From Haliclystus octoradiatus (lineage: Eukaryota; Cnidaria; Staurozoa; Stauromedusae; Haliclystidae), in contig OU744453.1 of the NCBI GenBank assembly GCA_916610825.1, positions 18,316,241-18,380,240 of the forward strand: a stretch of DNA of 64,000 nucleotides, written 5' to 3'. Made by a program: the position numbers and the translations under genes. This document shows, one piece after another, positions 25,001-33,354 of this stretch (positions within the stretch are counted from its first letter, which is position 1; every line of letters begins with the position of its first letter). The notes under the pieces are model-generated. The model did no database searches, had not been told where the DNA came from, and was given only the letters and a program-made list of their open reading frames with translations.

Positions 25001-28000
25001 TGTACAAAGGGGCAATTTTTAAATCTGTGTGTGTAAATGTAATCAAACAACGTAAGAAGAACGAGTTTGTTCAGTTAAAATAATTCATTATGTTGTTTAT
25101 TCAGTGCAATTGCTATAATGCCATCCCTTAAATACAGTTGGCTGAGATAGTGTTTCGGTTCCGATGAATTCAAAACAGAATGTCATTAATATTATTATTT
25201 ATTTCAAGCTGTTATTTGGTGTATACCATCACTGATGGTAGGATTTATTTTTCTTCCAGGCAACATGGAAACCCCAAGAACTTCTGGTTGGATTGGTTCA
25301 GCTGCACCACATGACTCATTTATTAAAGCAGGCACAAGGTAATTTGTTTTAAGATGCAACTTTATGTAAACGTTATGATGATTGATCAACAAATTACAAA
25401 TAATTTTTAGGGTTCTAGATATGAGGGGGTAATTGCCTTCAAGCGGTCACAAGGCTCGACTTTTTAATTATCCTCGGGTTGTTACTCTTTCACAAAATAT
25501 CCTGCAACTTGTTCATTGTGGAAGCGCTATATAATTTAAACATCCAACATGTTTAGGTTCAAGAACCAGTTAAAGTTGCATAACAAAGTTGAATCTAGCT
25601 TTACTAGAAATAATTTATTGTATTTGTGTTGTACTATATTGTATTACATCCCTTTAATTGCATATTGATGTTAATCACAGGGACAGAAAAATCAAGAAAT
25701 TAGAGGAGGAAAATGTAGCAACTTGATAAACTTCCATGAACTTTGATGAACCAAGTTCATGAACCAACAAACCAAGTTCATGAACTTTGATGGACTGATT
25801 AGTGATCTTTGATCAAGTTAGCTAGTCTCCACCTTAGCTATTGAGCTTTGGTGGATGGGAGACTAGGTTACACATTAGTGAATAAACACGGCCTGGTTGT
25901 ATTACATGATATTGACCCTAACATTAACCGTAACTCCCTAACGAGTGAAATATGTGTCGAGGAAAACATGTGACCGAATTTTAGTCCCAACGAACAAGCG
26001 TGTGACGTCAGAAAGGACCGATGTTAACTATGAACTAATACCGACCCTTTTTCATGACCTACACAATTTGAGGTTTTCACTTTTCTACATTTTCATGGTG
26101 TTTTCACAACACTTTCACAACACTTTCATGGTATTAGTGTTGGTAGTGCATGTAAAGCCCTGGGCAAACGACGGCAACATTTGCGCGACAAATCTGTTTT
26201 TTGTCTAATGTGTGTTTTTCGTGTTTTGAAGCAGCCTTTTCAGGAGCGGCTAAACGACAAGGATTTTCTCAAGACTTTTCTAAAAAAGTCAGAGAGACTG
26301 GGCAAACTTTGAATAAGCCATGAAAAAGCCACAACAACATAATGGCGTTATCGGAAAATATGTAAGATAATATGAACAGAGAAAGAAGAGTTATAAGTTT
26401 AAAGTGGGAATAAACCCCCAGACTATCTTTATATATGTAGTAGAATCCAACGTGAAAAAAACAATGGCGTGATTTTTTTTTGATCTGGAAATTATTTCTT
26501 GGTGAAAAGCGCCTTCAAAGTGGTGTTTTGACCCAAATGTTGCTGAAAAAAAAAAGGGATTGGATCTAGCTTTATGACGACAAAGTCACAAGTTGTGTGG
26601 TTTGTCTAACAGACTCAAGAGTGGGCTGATCACGCGACGTAATCTTTGAGGTGACCTAGCTCCGAGAAGTCACACAAAAAAATTTCTGACAAGGGTGAAC
26701 CATGAACAAATGTATAAACTCGCGAATTACGTAAAAAAGATGAAATTTGTGATTTCAGGAGCAGAATAAAATCTATTGAAACGCTCAGTCAAAATAATTT
26801 CTCGTAGCGTCATTAAGCGCGATGAATCTGATATAGATTGCGGATTAACACAAACGTCAGGCGGTGCGAGTGTTCCTTTGTGACTAGTCTAGTGACACAT
26901 ATTAGTTACGTATTCTGTGTGACCGCAGTACTTCTCAAATCTTAATTAGTAGACACGTACCCTTCAAAATAGCTTGATCTTACGTTATATAAGTTTTAAC
27001 TATTTTTAACTCTATGATCTGCAAGTTGTTCTTGAGTAAATATTTCTACAGGATATCCTTTTCATGATCTAAATGTGAATCTAAATGTAAACTGACTTGA
27101 CTTGCACGGCATGCACAGACGACCTTCCCTCGAGATAGTTGGTACTGCAAAGTATTAATTGTACTTTTTCGGATTTAATTAAGTATTACTAAAATATTAA
27201 ATAGACATTTTTCAATTATCATTTCAATGTTTAAGTTTGAAATTGATGTTTGTCTAGTAAAACTTAAACCATGTAACCGTATAGTTTATACGACTGTATA
27301 GATAGATATATTATACTCAATAGTTTAACAAAGTGTTCATCATTCATTCACCAAGCATTCAATATTTAAGAAAACATTGAGAATTCTTCAGTACATTACA
27401 CTGTAAAATTCTATAAAATATCGGAAAATAGTGCCAACATGATAGACGGCTCGGACGTTCTTATTCAGGTTTACAGCCTAGAACTATACAGTAATGCAGA
27501 TTCTATCATTTATCGGTTTTGCGGTATATCTTCATTGCATAAATTATTATCCTCTATCAAAGTTATCTGATTAACAAAATTAGGGTTTTGCAATGTGAAG
27601 TCTCGTTCCTGATTTTACATACGCCACAAAATTATTTTACCAGTCTAGTATTCATTCCTTCGGCTAGAAAGTAGAACATGTTAGCATCATGTCGTCACAA
27701 TCTGTAGTTACTTCATCCTATCTGTAGTTACTGCATCCTATATGCAGTAATACAGTGCAGAAGTTACTTTGCACAAAATACCTTTCTACGGAGACGAGAA
27801 ATCAGATGGACAGATTTCGCTTCTGTGAAAAGAGGACTATAAAACCGACGGTTATGGTGTTCTTATAGCGTTTCCCACCATACATTATGATTTTTACCCT
27901 CAAAAGAACACTCCATTTCAGTGCACACATATGCTTACAACAATAAATTCTACTTAGCTAGCTTTTGTAGTCACCAGAGAATCTTTTGATATGTGTTAAA

Positions 28001-31000
28001 TATGTGTGAGAATGATATGTCAAAATATAATCTGTATAACGCGCGCTACGAATGAAATATTTTCTGATTTTTATTTTCTTCAAATTCGTGAACTTTAAAA
28101 TCATTAAATCATCTGGAATTTTGCGTGATTAATCCGATCTAAAGTCTATTAGAAAAACCACACGACTTGTGACTTTGTCGTCATAAAGCTAGATCCAATC
28201 CCTTTTTTTCCTCAGCGACATTTGGGTCAAAACACCACTTTGAAGGCATTTTTCACCAAGAAATAATTTCCAGATCGAAAAAAAAATTACGCCACTGTCT
28301 TTTTCACGTAGGGTTCTACTACATATGTAAAGATAGTCTGGGGTTTATTCCCACTTTAAACGATTGATTAAAGTAAACATTTGATTACTTGGATGAATTT
28401 TATTATTTGTTAATGGGAATTCAGTTGTTTTATTGGCTCTAAGCTGTTTTATTCATCTGTTTGCTATTTATTTGTGGATTAATTTTGTCATATCAATCAT
28501 CAAATCAAAATCATCTTTTACTAGCCTATTTTGCATTCTATAACTTTTATATATTACTTTCCTATTTTCTACAAATTGCTCTGCTATTCAATATTTCCAA
28601 TTTTCAATTTATAAAAGCTATGGATCAATCCTTGTATCAATATTGGCTTAGGAAAAAAGTTACTGCTGGTCTTCTGATAAATGAACTATTGACTGATGAC
28701 GATGATGTGCAAACTCGAGGCCCTACACGAGAATGGATAAGGAGGCGCCCTGAAAAAGGATATATGAGTAACATTATGTACGAACTAAGTACTGAAGATA
28801 CCCAAACATTTAGGGAAATGATGAGAATGTCCTTTCCTGATTTTGTTACAATTTTAAGTTTAATTGAAAGGGATATTACCCCGCAAGCAATATTTGGAGG
28901 TCACGCTGCAGTTAGCGCCAAAACAGGATTGGCTTTGACGATAAAACTTCTTGCCACTGGAGAGACGTACAGATCATTGTCATTCCAATTCAGGATTTCA
29001 AGGAGAGCAATTTCATACATTGTCCAAGAGGTTTGTGATGCAATTATAAAAATTATGAAACGACTGTGTTTCAAGACTCCAAGTACTGCAGAAGAACGGC
29101 TGGCCATTAGTTATGCATTTGAAGACAACTGGCAATTTCCAAATTGCCTAGGGGCCATTGATGGGAAGCACATTGTAATCAATGCTCCCCCAAATGCTGG
29201 ATCTATCTATTATAATTACAAACATTGCCATTCAATTGTTTTGATGGCCGTTGACGGTCCCGAATACGAATGCCTGTATGCTGATCTTGGGACAAACGGA
29301 AGAGTATCAGATGGTGGTGTCTGGAACAAATGTGGGCTCAGCGTACAAATTGAAAGTCAAAGCTGTTGTCTACCACCCCCTTGCTGCCTACCAAAGGGTA
29401 AAGTAAAGGTACCCCATGTCTTTCTTGGTGACGATGCTTTTGCTTTGAAACCCTACTTGATGAAACCATATCCCCAGCAAGGACTTTCTATCGATAAAAA
29501 GGTGTACAATTATCGACACAGTCGAGCCCGGCGTATCTCTGAAAATCTGTTTGGTATTGTAGCCAATCGTTGGCGGGTGTTTCTTTCCAAGATAATATTG
29601 AAGCCTGAAGCTGTAGAATCGATTACGTTAGCTACTTTGACCCTACATAACTATTTGAGAAAAAGTTGTTCTAAATCTGTGTACTGTCCGCCTGGGTTAT
29701 GCGATTGACAAGAATCCACTGGTAATTTTACAGCAGGACGATGGCGCTCAAATAAATCAACCAATTTCAATGCTTCCTCTAGATTTTCCTTCCACTGGAC
29801 ATAATTCTTCACTTGCTGCAAAAGATGTAAGGGACACATTCAAGGATTACTTTTTTTTGAAGGTGAAGTAGGCCTACCATGGCAATGGGATAAAATAATG
29901 TGAAAATATTCATGCTTAATTAAACAACGAATTTGGTTAAATTTTACTGTAAATACATGTAGCTGATAGTAGTAGTATAGTAGTATAGACAGTCACATTA
30001 TAGGAATGTGCCGTCCCTCTTACGCCTTACATATTTGCTACACAAAGAACGCCACAAAACAAGGTCAGACATAGCTGACAAAGAAACTTTTAAATAACAC
30101 AATTCACGATACAAAACACTATGAAAATATACTACTCTGTAGCTGATAATGTAATTACTGATTCAATTGCTTGATTTTGTTTTGAATTTGAAATGTTACC
30201 ATATGATAAGAAACTTGATATTTTAATGTAAGTCGGTACTGTAGCCTATACACATTCATATCTCTTTGTTGCGGTAGTTTGCCGAAGACCTCATTGGTAA
30301 TGCATGTATCACAAGCGGTATGTTGGGTTGTTCTGCCCCTTGAATATAATATAACCCTTGATTAGTTCACGTACAATAGAGCTATATTGGTCTATATTCT
30401 GATTCCACAATTACTTATTAACAAGAAAGTGACAGTGAAACAATTCAATAAAATAACAAAATCAACAAAAAATTAGAACATAAAAATAGAATATGAAATT
30501 TGATAACTAATTAACTATATTTAAATTGAGCTAACGACAACAGTTTGCTAATCAAGACCTGTTGCTTCCATCTCAATTTTCAAAATAACGTCTGTAATTT
30601 CCTTTTCTGCCAAAAGTCGCTCCTTTCTAGTCATGTTTTTCAGCTTCTCTCAAATGTATAATGCAACTGTATCAACACGTTCTTTGGGGGGTGGAGTAGG
30701 AAGCGGCACCCTCAACTGGGCAATACACTCAAAAGTTCTTTTCAAAGTTGTTCTGTTTCTTCGATGTCGAGACCTGACTCTGCTCTGAAACTGAATCGTT
30801 ATCTGTCTGGTTATCAGATTGCTCTTGTATCTGGGAATTCTGCGGCATACAGCTCAATGTATCAATGCTCCTTCCTGGATCATCACTTTTTCAAGGAATT
30901 TCAGTCTATCAAAATATGCCCATTTAGGCTTATATAATTCACCAAATCCCTGACCAGACATCGTCATTCTCACTTTTGCTAATTCTCGGCCAAATTGAGA

Positions 31001-32697
31001 TCTGAGGTTTGTAAATCTTTTTAACACCTCGCTACATGATATTCCAAGTTCATCGGAAATGTCCTCAATCGCTTTTGACCTGCTTTTTTGTCATGATAGT
31101 TTTCATCCGAAACTTTCCATAGCGTTGTTTTTGTCTCAATATTGTTTACAAGTTTGTCAACTTCAGCATTAGTCCATATGTGTTTGTCTATTAATTCCTC
31201 AATGCTATCTTTAGTTTTGTAAATTTGTTTTTTCTTCTTTGGCGAAGGTTCATCTTTGTTATTGTGAGAAGCAATTCCTCTTTTCAATACCTCAATTTCT
31301 TTTAGTTAGGTTAGTAATTTTTCCCTTTCACATTCAATTGATTCATCTTCGTCATCATAAAAATCTCCATGTGAATTTTCGTCACTGTTTTGGTAAAAAT
31401 CTGCAAGAGTTTGTTCAGCTATGATTTCTTGAGTCAAAAATTTTGTAGTTTGTTTACATGTATGACGCCATTATTAAAATTCTGATTTGTTTGATTTGTT
31501 ACCATCGCGACGCGCATGCGCAGTTGTTTTACAAATGGCGGAGCAGTTTGAAGGCCTTCAAAAGTAATGACAAAGACATTTGATTAAAAAAATCCTTGGA
31601 AAGACTTGGAAAACATTTGATGGCCATCAAACACGATGCGACAAATAAAATACACAATGCAACACGTCAGACAAAATCGAAAGAGTGGCTAAACAACAAG
31701 GACTTTCGAAGGATTTAAAAGTCGCGCAAATGTTGCCGTCATTTGCCCAGGCCTTAAGCAATCGATTAACTGAATCAATTATAAACTTTACTGTATTACC
31801 TTGGTCAATTGTTCCAGAGATAGAATCTCCTTTTCTTTGAAATACCCCACATTAAAAATGTGATTTATAGGCCTGTAAAGAAATAATAATTTTAGGAGTG
31901 CTAAATTAACCAGTAGATGAATGGTTGGAGCATTCGGAAATTATCCGGCGAAGAAAATTGTAGAATGTGAACTGCACACTGTATACGAACAGATCTCAGA
32001 AATGTGCAGAAATGAAAAAACTAACTGGTTGATAGCCCCGTTTGCAGAGTATAGCAGAACCGCCCCCGAGATAATATTTTCAGCATCTCCAGCCGCAGGC
32101 CAAAATTTTTCCTGAATGCATTATGACTAGTACTATTTATCTATAGAATATTGTTTTTCCGCCCTCGGAGAAGGCAAAATTTTGTTAAAGCGCCAGCGCT
32201 TGCTGGCGAATATTTTGTGTCCGCCCCCAAGGTCTTGTCGAAAAGCGCCTTTCTCTGCAATAGCTTCAAATTCATTCAAAATCAATTATTAAATCAGTTT
32301 AATGATATTTATTCATTAGCGGTTTGAATTATTTGAAAAAGGAATCGCTTCATGCTATGCCCCCTAATAATAGTGCCAGCCTATTTTATTAATTGATGTC
32401 ATCATATTCCATTTCAACAACTTGAATTTGTGTAACATATGAATATGATAATCAAGATTTTGCTAAAAATCTGAGATAAGTTTCCTGTCATTTAGTAACG
32501 GCCTTAATGACATAATTTAACCGTTTATGAATTCAAACTCAGGTTCACCTTTTCATTTCCTCTAAAGATGGATTCAAAATATCCAATTTTGTTTGGACAT
32601 CTACTAATTCCCTTTCTAAGGAGGCTTCTGCAGCAGCAGTCTTTTCAGATATATTCTCAGCAAATAGAAACATGATTTTATTATCTCCATTTTCCAT
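7083..32697 (-). CDS. Unrecognised multi-exon host gene; 5' end at 32697, 3' end beyond left edge
   Basis: Exons in transcription order: 32549-32697 (ATG, A-rich context), 31800-31872, 23611-23724, 22411-22538, 21348-21528, 20568-20780, 19676-19765, 18475-18544, 18079-18123, 16233-16354, 15507-15711, 14902-14987, 12528-12587, 12408-12441, 11372-11457, 9759-9854, 7083-7214. Each has AG acceptor and GT donor and an open frame, and reading phase is kept at every junction except two: 19676 to 18544, and 11372 to 9854, where a 25-nt exon at 10782-10806 would restore phase. The visible product is about 690 residues, mostly helical and charged, with no signal peptide or membrane segment. N-terminus MENGDNKIMFLF; the last visible exon holds RPRLDLDAPYF. 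I do not recognise the family; a cytoskeletal, ciliary or trafficking scaffold is only a guess. The Harbinger element ends 46 bp from exon 2. Confidence 0.85.
7415..7572. repeat. Foldback element, GTTCATGAAC family
   Basis: Ends CCCCTGCGAAAACAGTT and its inverse complement ...CGCAGGGG. The body consists of repeats of the 10-bp palindrome GTTCATGAAC with an 11-bp period plus inverted copies, so most of it can fold on itself. Flanking AA/AA could be a 2-bp duplication. A GGTTCA-N5-AGTTCA motif lies at 7528-7544 and AGTTCA-N5-AGTTCA at 7458-7474. Confidence 0.85.
7671..7840. repeat. Foldback element, GTTCATGAAC family, TA-flanked; degraded relative follows
   Basis: 170 bp, CCCCTGCG...CGCAGGGG ends with TA on both sides (7669-7670 and 7841-7842). 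Internally it holds GTTCATGAAC palindromes and a duplicated block reading ACCAACGAAAAAATGTTC. A degraded relative without clear ends continues to about 7975. Confidence 0.85.
8062..8682 (-). repeat. Family A MITE whose core has expanded into about 8 tandem 74-bp units
   Basis: The ends match family A (inverse of TATAACAGGTTTGACTG on the left; GGTTTCACTG followed by TA on the right). Between them the internal segment recurs with a period of 73-75 bp: the CTGTCTA block starts near 8106, 8180, 8253, 8328, 8401, 8475, 8549 and 8623. Normal copies of this MITE are about 177 bp, so this one grew by internal tandem duplication. Confidence 0.92.
9249..9424 (+). mobile_element. Family A MITE (pogo/Tc1-like, TA target)
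   Basis: 176 bp from CAGTGAAACCTGTATATAAC to ...CAGGTTTGACTG, with TA at 9247-9248 and 9425-9426. Imperfect TIRs and TA duplication fit a Tc1/mariner/pogo-mobilised MITE. Non-coding, in a host gene intron. Confidence 0.9.
10782..10806 (-). other. Candidate 25-nt micro-exon of the host gene
   Basis: Flanked by AG and by GTAAAA on the minus strand. Inclusion converts the phase left by exon 11372-11457 (two bases pending) to phase 0 for exon 9759-9854, encoding DHFTRKNYK. The acceptor lacks a good pyrimidine tract, so it rests mainly on phase. Confidence 0.3.
10944..11149. repeat. Foldback element, GTTCATGAAC family
   Basis: 206 bp, CCCCTGCGAAAACAGTTCAG...GTAGGGG, flanked by TT/TT. It is nearly symmetric about its centre, with the block AACGTTAAATGG and its inverse near each side. 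It contains GGTTCA-TGAAC-AGTTCA at 11046-11062 overlapping a second AGTTCA spaced by five bases. Confidence 0.87.
11505..11625. repeat. Decayed GTTCATGAAC-family copies (11505-11625 and 12051-12232)
   Basis: Both stretches hold GTTCATGAAC-type palindromes, the GTGAAAACAGTTCATGAA start and CGCAGGGG-like ends, but the inverted ends are no longer complete. Similar remnants lie at 8975-9035, 9915-10020, 15795-15880 and 25725-25800. Confidence 0.7.
12841..13722. mobile_element. hAT-like non-autonomous element rich in GTTACT/AGTAAT repeats
   Basis: 882 bp beginning CAGTGTTGTAAATACTCG and ending ...CACATCACTG, flanked by the exact 8-bp direct repeat CCTAACCA (12833-12840 and 13723-13730). The terminal regions are long runs of GTTACT and its complement, a pattern known in hAT elements of fishes and other animals. 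The middle shows no transposase ORF above about 85 codons. Confidence 0.92.
13731..13995 (+). repeat. Tandem duplication, 123-bp period, about 2.2 copies
   Basis: The block TACTGATGTCTGTTTGTATA and its surroundings recur 123 bp apart (near 13821 and 13944), with a third partial unit at 13975-13995. It abuts the right target duplication of the hAT element. Confidence 0.75.
15222..15357. repeat. GTTCATGAAC-family foldback element, diverged ends
   Basis: Contains the series GTTCATGAACTGTTCATGAA and inverted copies, with decayed TCCTGGAAAA and CACAGGGA ends. Confidence 0.7.
15900..16160 (-). repeat. tRNA-derived SINE, partial, minus strand
   Basis: Matches the body and head of the SINE complete at 17679-18045, in reverse orientation and diverged. 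The tail half is missing. It lies in a host gene intron, antisense to no exon. Confidence 0.8.
16882..17117. repeat. GTTCATGAAC-family foldback element, 236 bp
   Basis: CCCCTGCGAAAAAAATCCAT start and ...TACAGGGG end, with dense palindromic GTTCATGAAC units between. The flanks read AA and TT, so a target duplication is not supported for this copy. Confidence 0.83.
17137..17349. mobile_element. Small MITE with TIR CCATAGTGGAATCC
   Basis: 213 bp with inverted ends CCATAGTGGAATCC and GGATTCCACTATGG. TAT precedes and follows and may be a 3-bp duplication. The interior repeats GCGTAA/TTACGCC words. The 64-codon ORF over it is incidental. Confidence 0.8.
17503..17586. repeat. Perfect 33-bp inverted repeat with 18-nt spacer
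   Basis: 17503-17535 (TAGAATGAGAGTCAAAAATG...) is the exact inverse complement of 17554-17586, separated by 18 bases. It is either a minimal foldback MITE or a hairpin-forming transcript. Ends begin TA and finish TA, as in TA-target elements. Confidence 0.85.
17679..18045 (+). repeat. tRNA-derived SINE, full-length reference copy
   Basis: The head shows a pol III A box (TAGCTCAGATGGTAGAG) and B-box-like GATTCAAATCC, followed by about 290 bp of conserved body and a 3' end reading GGTGACACCATTACATTAC. Other copies: 15900-16160, 19160-19650, 50905-51290, 59838-60000. The anticodon-arm loop reads CTTCAGA. It is a SINE rather than a tRNA gene because the acceptor stem does not close. Confidence 0.9.
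18330..18405 (+). repeat. tRNA-like sequence, probably a second SINE head
   Basis: A-box-like TAGCTCAAAGGTTAGAGCA forms a D-arm (GCTC/GAGC) and GGATTCGACTGTCC resembles a B box. The acceptor stem is not complementary and the T stem has only four pairs, so I do not call a functional tRNA. Confidence 0.5.
19160..19650 (+). repeat. SINE inserted into a SINE
   Basis: The outer copy runs about 19168-19365 and resumes at about 19550-19650. Between them a second, internally deleted copy (19375-19548) has its own head, A box and complete 3' tail. The 3' block GTGCCTTCGGTAAGGCGACA therefore occurs twice, at about 19500 and 19618. Confidence 0.85.
19815..19920 (-). repeat. Half copy of the AAAGGGTTACCACA foldback family
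   Basis: Matches the right half of the element at 63203-63390 (GTGATTTTTTAGCGCTTCA through GTGTGTGGTAGCCCTTT). The other arm is absent. Confidence 0.75.
20358..20534 (+). mobile_element. Family A MITE
   Basis: 177 bp, AAGTGAAACCTGCATATAAC...CAGGTTTCACTG, with TA on both sides (20356-20357 and 20535-20536). It ends 33 bp beyond the donor side of exon 20568-20780. Confidence 0.88.
20838..21030. repeat. GTTCATGAAC-family foldback element
   Basis: Palindromic repeats including GTTCATGAACAGTTCATGAA and the GGGGCCATTTAACATTCATG block seen in the 10944-11149 copy; decayed outer ends. Confidence 0.78.
21026..21190 (+). mobile_element. Family A MITE, diverged
   Basis: The right end GCAGATTTGACTG is followed by TA. 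The interior is recognisable by the GACCACTGTAGACAGGTGGC block; the left end is eroded against the preceding foldback element. Confidence 0.75.
21551..21728 (+). mobile_element. Family A MITE
   Basis: 178 bp, CGGTGAAACCCTCTATATAA...CAGGTTTGACTG, flanked by TA. It lies 22 bp upstream of the acceptor of exon 21348-21528. Confidence 0.88.
21981..22061. repeat. Perfect 27-bp inverted repeat with 27-nt spacer
   Basis: 21981-22007 (AGACTAAAACCTATCTTAAC...) and 22035-22061 are exact inverse complements. Probably a minimal foldback element or a strong RNA hairpin. Confidence 0.83.
22080..22203. repeat. GTTCATGAAC-family foldback remnant
   Basis: Several GTTCATGAAC and AACAGTTCAT units and a closing TTTGCAGGGG; the left end is decayed. 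Confidence 0.7.
22918..23092. mobile_element. hAT-like MITE, CAGGGTCCGACAAA family
   Basis: 175 bp, CAGGGTCCGACAAA...TTTGTCGAACCCTG, flanked by exact 8-bp repeats GTCATAAC (22910-22917 and 23093-23100). Same family as 59417-59609. Confidence 0.92.
23187..23275 (-). repeat. Terminal fragment of the CAGGGTCCGACAAA hAT family
   Basis: CAGGGTTCAATAAAATG followed by sequence matching the right end of 59417-59609 in inverse orientation. It begins directly after a CATA microsatellite. Confidence 0.65.
23750..23818 (+). repeat. Family A MITE fragment
   Basis: Contains ATAGACAGGTGACCTTTATG and related blocks of family A, without terminal repeats. Confidence 0.6.
23941..24541. mobile_element. TA-flanked MITE, 601 bp
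   Basis: Ends CAGTCGAACTTGCTTAATAT and, inverted, CAGTCCAACTTGGGTAATAT, with TA at 23939-23940 and 24542-24543. The TIR resembles pogo-type ends. The interior carries a fragment ATAACGGCCCTCAACT shared with the foldback family at 52465-52548. No ORF of note. Confidence 0.85.
24544..25259. other. Host gene intron sequence, no feature seen
   Basis: AT-rich sequence within the second intron of the minus-strand host gene. Short ORFs show no splice signals or recognisable content. Confidence 0.6.
25260..25338 (+). other. Candidate isolated plus-strand exon inside host gene intron
   Basis: 79 nt preceded by a pyrimidine tract and CAG and followed by GTAATT, good splice signals on the plus strand. 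Two frames are open: one contains an ATG (METPRTSGW...), the other reads WKPQELLVGLVQLHH and looks more protein-like. No neighbouring plus-strand exon was found, so it could belong to an unseen antisense gene or be chance. Confidence 0.35.
26403..28355. mobile_element. TTAA-flanked element with about 300-bp TIRs, copy 1
   Basis: Begins AGTGGGAATAAACCCCCAGA and ends in the inverse; the inverted similarity extends about 300 bp. TTAA flanks it (26399-26402 and 28356-28359). The interior resembles 42893-46509 throughout, but lacks about 95 bp present near the right arm of copy 2 and has a disrupted version of the 82-codon ORF seen there. No transposase was found. TTAA targets occur in piggyBac and Kolobok; the family is not assigned. 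Confidence 0.88.
28620..29708 (+). CDS. Harbinger transposase (HARBI1-like, DDE_Tnp_4)
   Basis: 362 residues from the ATG at 28620; the frame is open further upstream but that part is hydrophobic and unlike the family. An N-terminal helical region is followed by the DDE nuclease core: LGAIDGKH near residue 180, YADLGTNGRVSDGGVW near 220, FLGDDAFALKPYLM near 270 and the acidic motif SENLFG near 307. The length is close to animal HARBI1 (about 350). The catalytic acidic positions look intact. It would cut and paste the surrounding Harbinger element; in this superfamily the nuclease needs a Myb-like partner for DNA binding and nuclear import. Confidence 0.95.
   Translation: MDQSLYQYWLRKKVTAGLLINELLTDDDDVQTRGPTREWIRRRPEKGYMSNIMYELSTEDTQTFREMMRMSFPDFVTILSLIERDITPQAIFGGHAAVSAKTGLALTIKLLATGETYRSLSFQFRISRRAISYIVQEVCDAIIKIMKRLCFKTPSTAEERLAISYAFEDNWQFPNCLGAIDGKHIVINAPPNAGSIYYNYKHCHSIVLMAVDGPEYECLYADLGTNGRVSDGGVWNKCGLSVQIESQSCCLPPPCCLPKGKVKVPHVFLGDDAFALKPYLMKPYPQQGLSIDKKVYNYRHSRARRISENLFGIVANRWRVFLSKIILKPEAVESITLATLTLHNYLRKSCSKSVYCPPGLCD
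30548..31425 (-). pseudogene. Harbinger MADF/Myb-like partner protein, decayed
   Basis: Read on the minus strand from about 31425: an acidic N-terminus, a lysine-rich PKKKKQ stretch resembling a nuclear signal, then a MADF-like region with WTNAEVDKLVNN, LWKVSDENYHDKK and, after a frame change near 31080, AIEDISDELGISC and LRSQFGRELAKV. The C-terminal part includes PTPPPKERVDTVALYI and ends EMEATGLD before a stop at 30548. Stops near 31305 and in the C-terminal part, plus the frameshift, break the frame. Family knowledge: Harbinger elements encode such a protein beside the transposase. The transposase here may therefore need a partner from another copy. Confidence 0.8.
32110..32548. other. First intron of the host gene, no feature seen
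   Basis: Mostly unique sequence. A short inverted repeat GCCAGCGCTTGCTGGC lies near 32190. No coding or repeat family assigned. Confidence 0.55.
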
Positions 32698-32826
32698 CTT
32701 TAGCATACTTTGTAAAGCAATCAATCAAAATATAGAGAAACTTTCTAATTTGAAGTATTCCAGTTACAATACTGACTGTCCACTCAGAGACAGTCTAACA
32801 CTATTTCATTGCATATTTCATTGGAC

Positions 32827-32837
32827 GGCCGCCATTT
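32827..32837 (-). promoter_or_regulatory. YY1-like site in the host gene promoter
   Basis: On the minus strand AAATGGCGGCC lies 130 bp upstream of the start codon at 32697. It matches the YY1 consensus (AANATGGCGGC), which is commonly found near TSSs of TATA-less animal genes. No TATA box is visible. Confidence 0.5.
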
Positions 32838-33082
32838 CTGAAAATGGACAAACGAGGTCAAACAAATCTAAATATCAAAGAGCGTTACCATGAGTTACCA
32901 TGACGCAGTTTTATCAGGAGTTTTTGGCAGAGCCGTAAACAACAGCTGTAAAAGTCACATTGTTGGGGTGCGAAACCATTGGTCACATTTTTCATGGGGT
33001 ACAAACTTTTTGAAGCAAATTTAATGGGGTGCAAAATTTCTACCCTCCCGAAAAAATCCAATCCGTCCCCCTCCCCAGTGTT

Positions 33083-33162
33083 ATAAATGACTGGCTCCTT
33101 GGCTGCGTGGAATATTGGGACGCTCAATTTATACGAATTACCATTTGACACCGCACATACAA
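33083..33162 (-). pseudogene. LINE reverse transcriptase C-terminus, left remnant
   Basis: Reads NGNSYKL on the minus strand, aligning with RGNSLKL in the LINE ORF at 47435-48526. It continues the LINE fragment found at 39698-40470 across the gypsy insertion. Confidence 0.55.
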
Positions 33163-33354
33163 TGTAATACTAGCTGATTACATGTAAACACAAGCGACCA
33201 CACCTGAGGAAAGTTACTGCTAAAACTCTATATCATTAAACAAATCATTCGTATTTAATATCTAAATCACGTGACTTGTCACGTGATTGGCTTTACAGCG
33301 GAAACTCTATGGTTATGACATAATTATGAATATAGTTATATTCTGATTATTACA
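33163..33354 (-). repeat. Gypsy 3' LTR
   Basis: 192 bp, identical at every base I compared with 39506-39697. Confidence 0.95.

Larger units (their letters stand above)
26156..31754 (+). mobile_element. PIF/Harbinger DNA transposon with nested TTAA element
   Basis: Ends AGCCCTGGGCAAACGACGG and, inverted, AGGCCTGGGCAAATGACGG, TIRs continuing to about 37 bp. The 3-bp duplication TAA flanks it at 26153-26155 and 31755-31757, as expected for Harbinger. It carries a plus-strand transposase (28620-29708) and a minus-strand MADF/Myb-like partner gene (31425-30548), arranged convergently. Subterminal copies of GGCTAAACAACAAGGAC occur near both ends. Excluding the nested 1.95 kb element and its duplication, the native length is about 3.6 kb. 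It sits in intron 2 of the host gene. Confidence 0.95.

Noticed and set aside
25204-25392. 62-codon minus-strand ORF as an exon of the large host gene
   Set aside because: No acceptor on the minus strand, and exon 2 joins exon 23611-23724 in phase without it.
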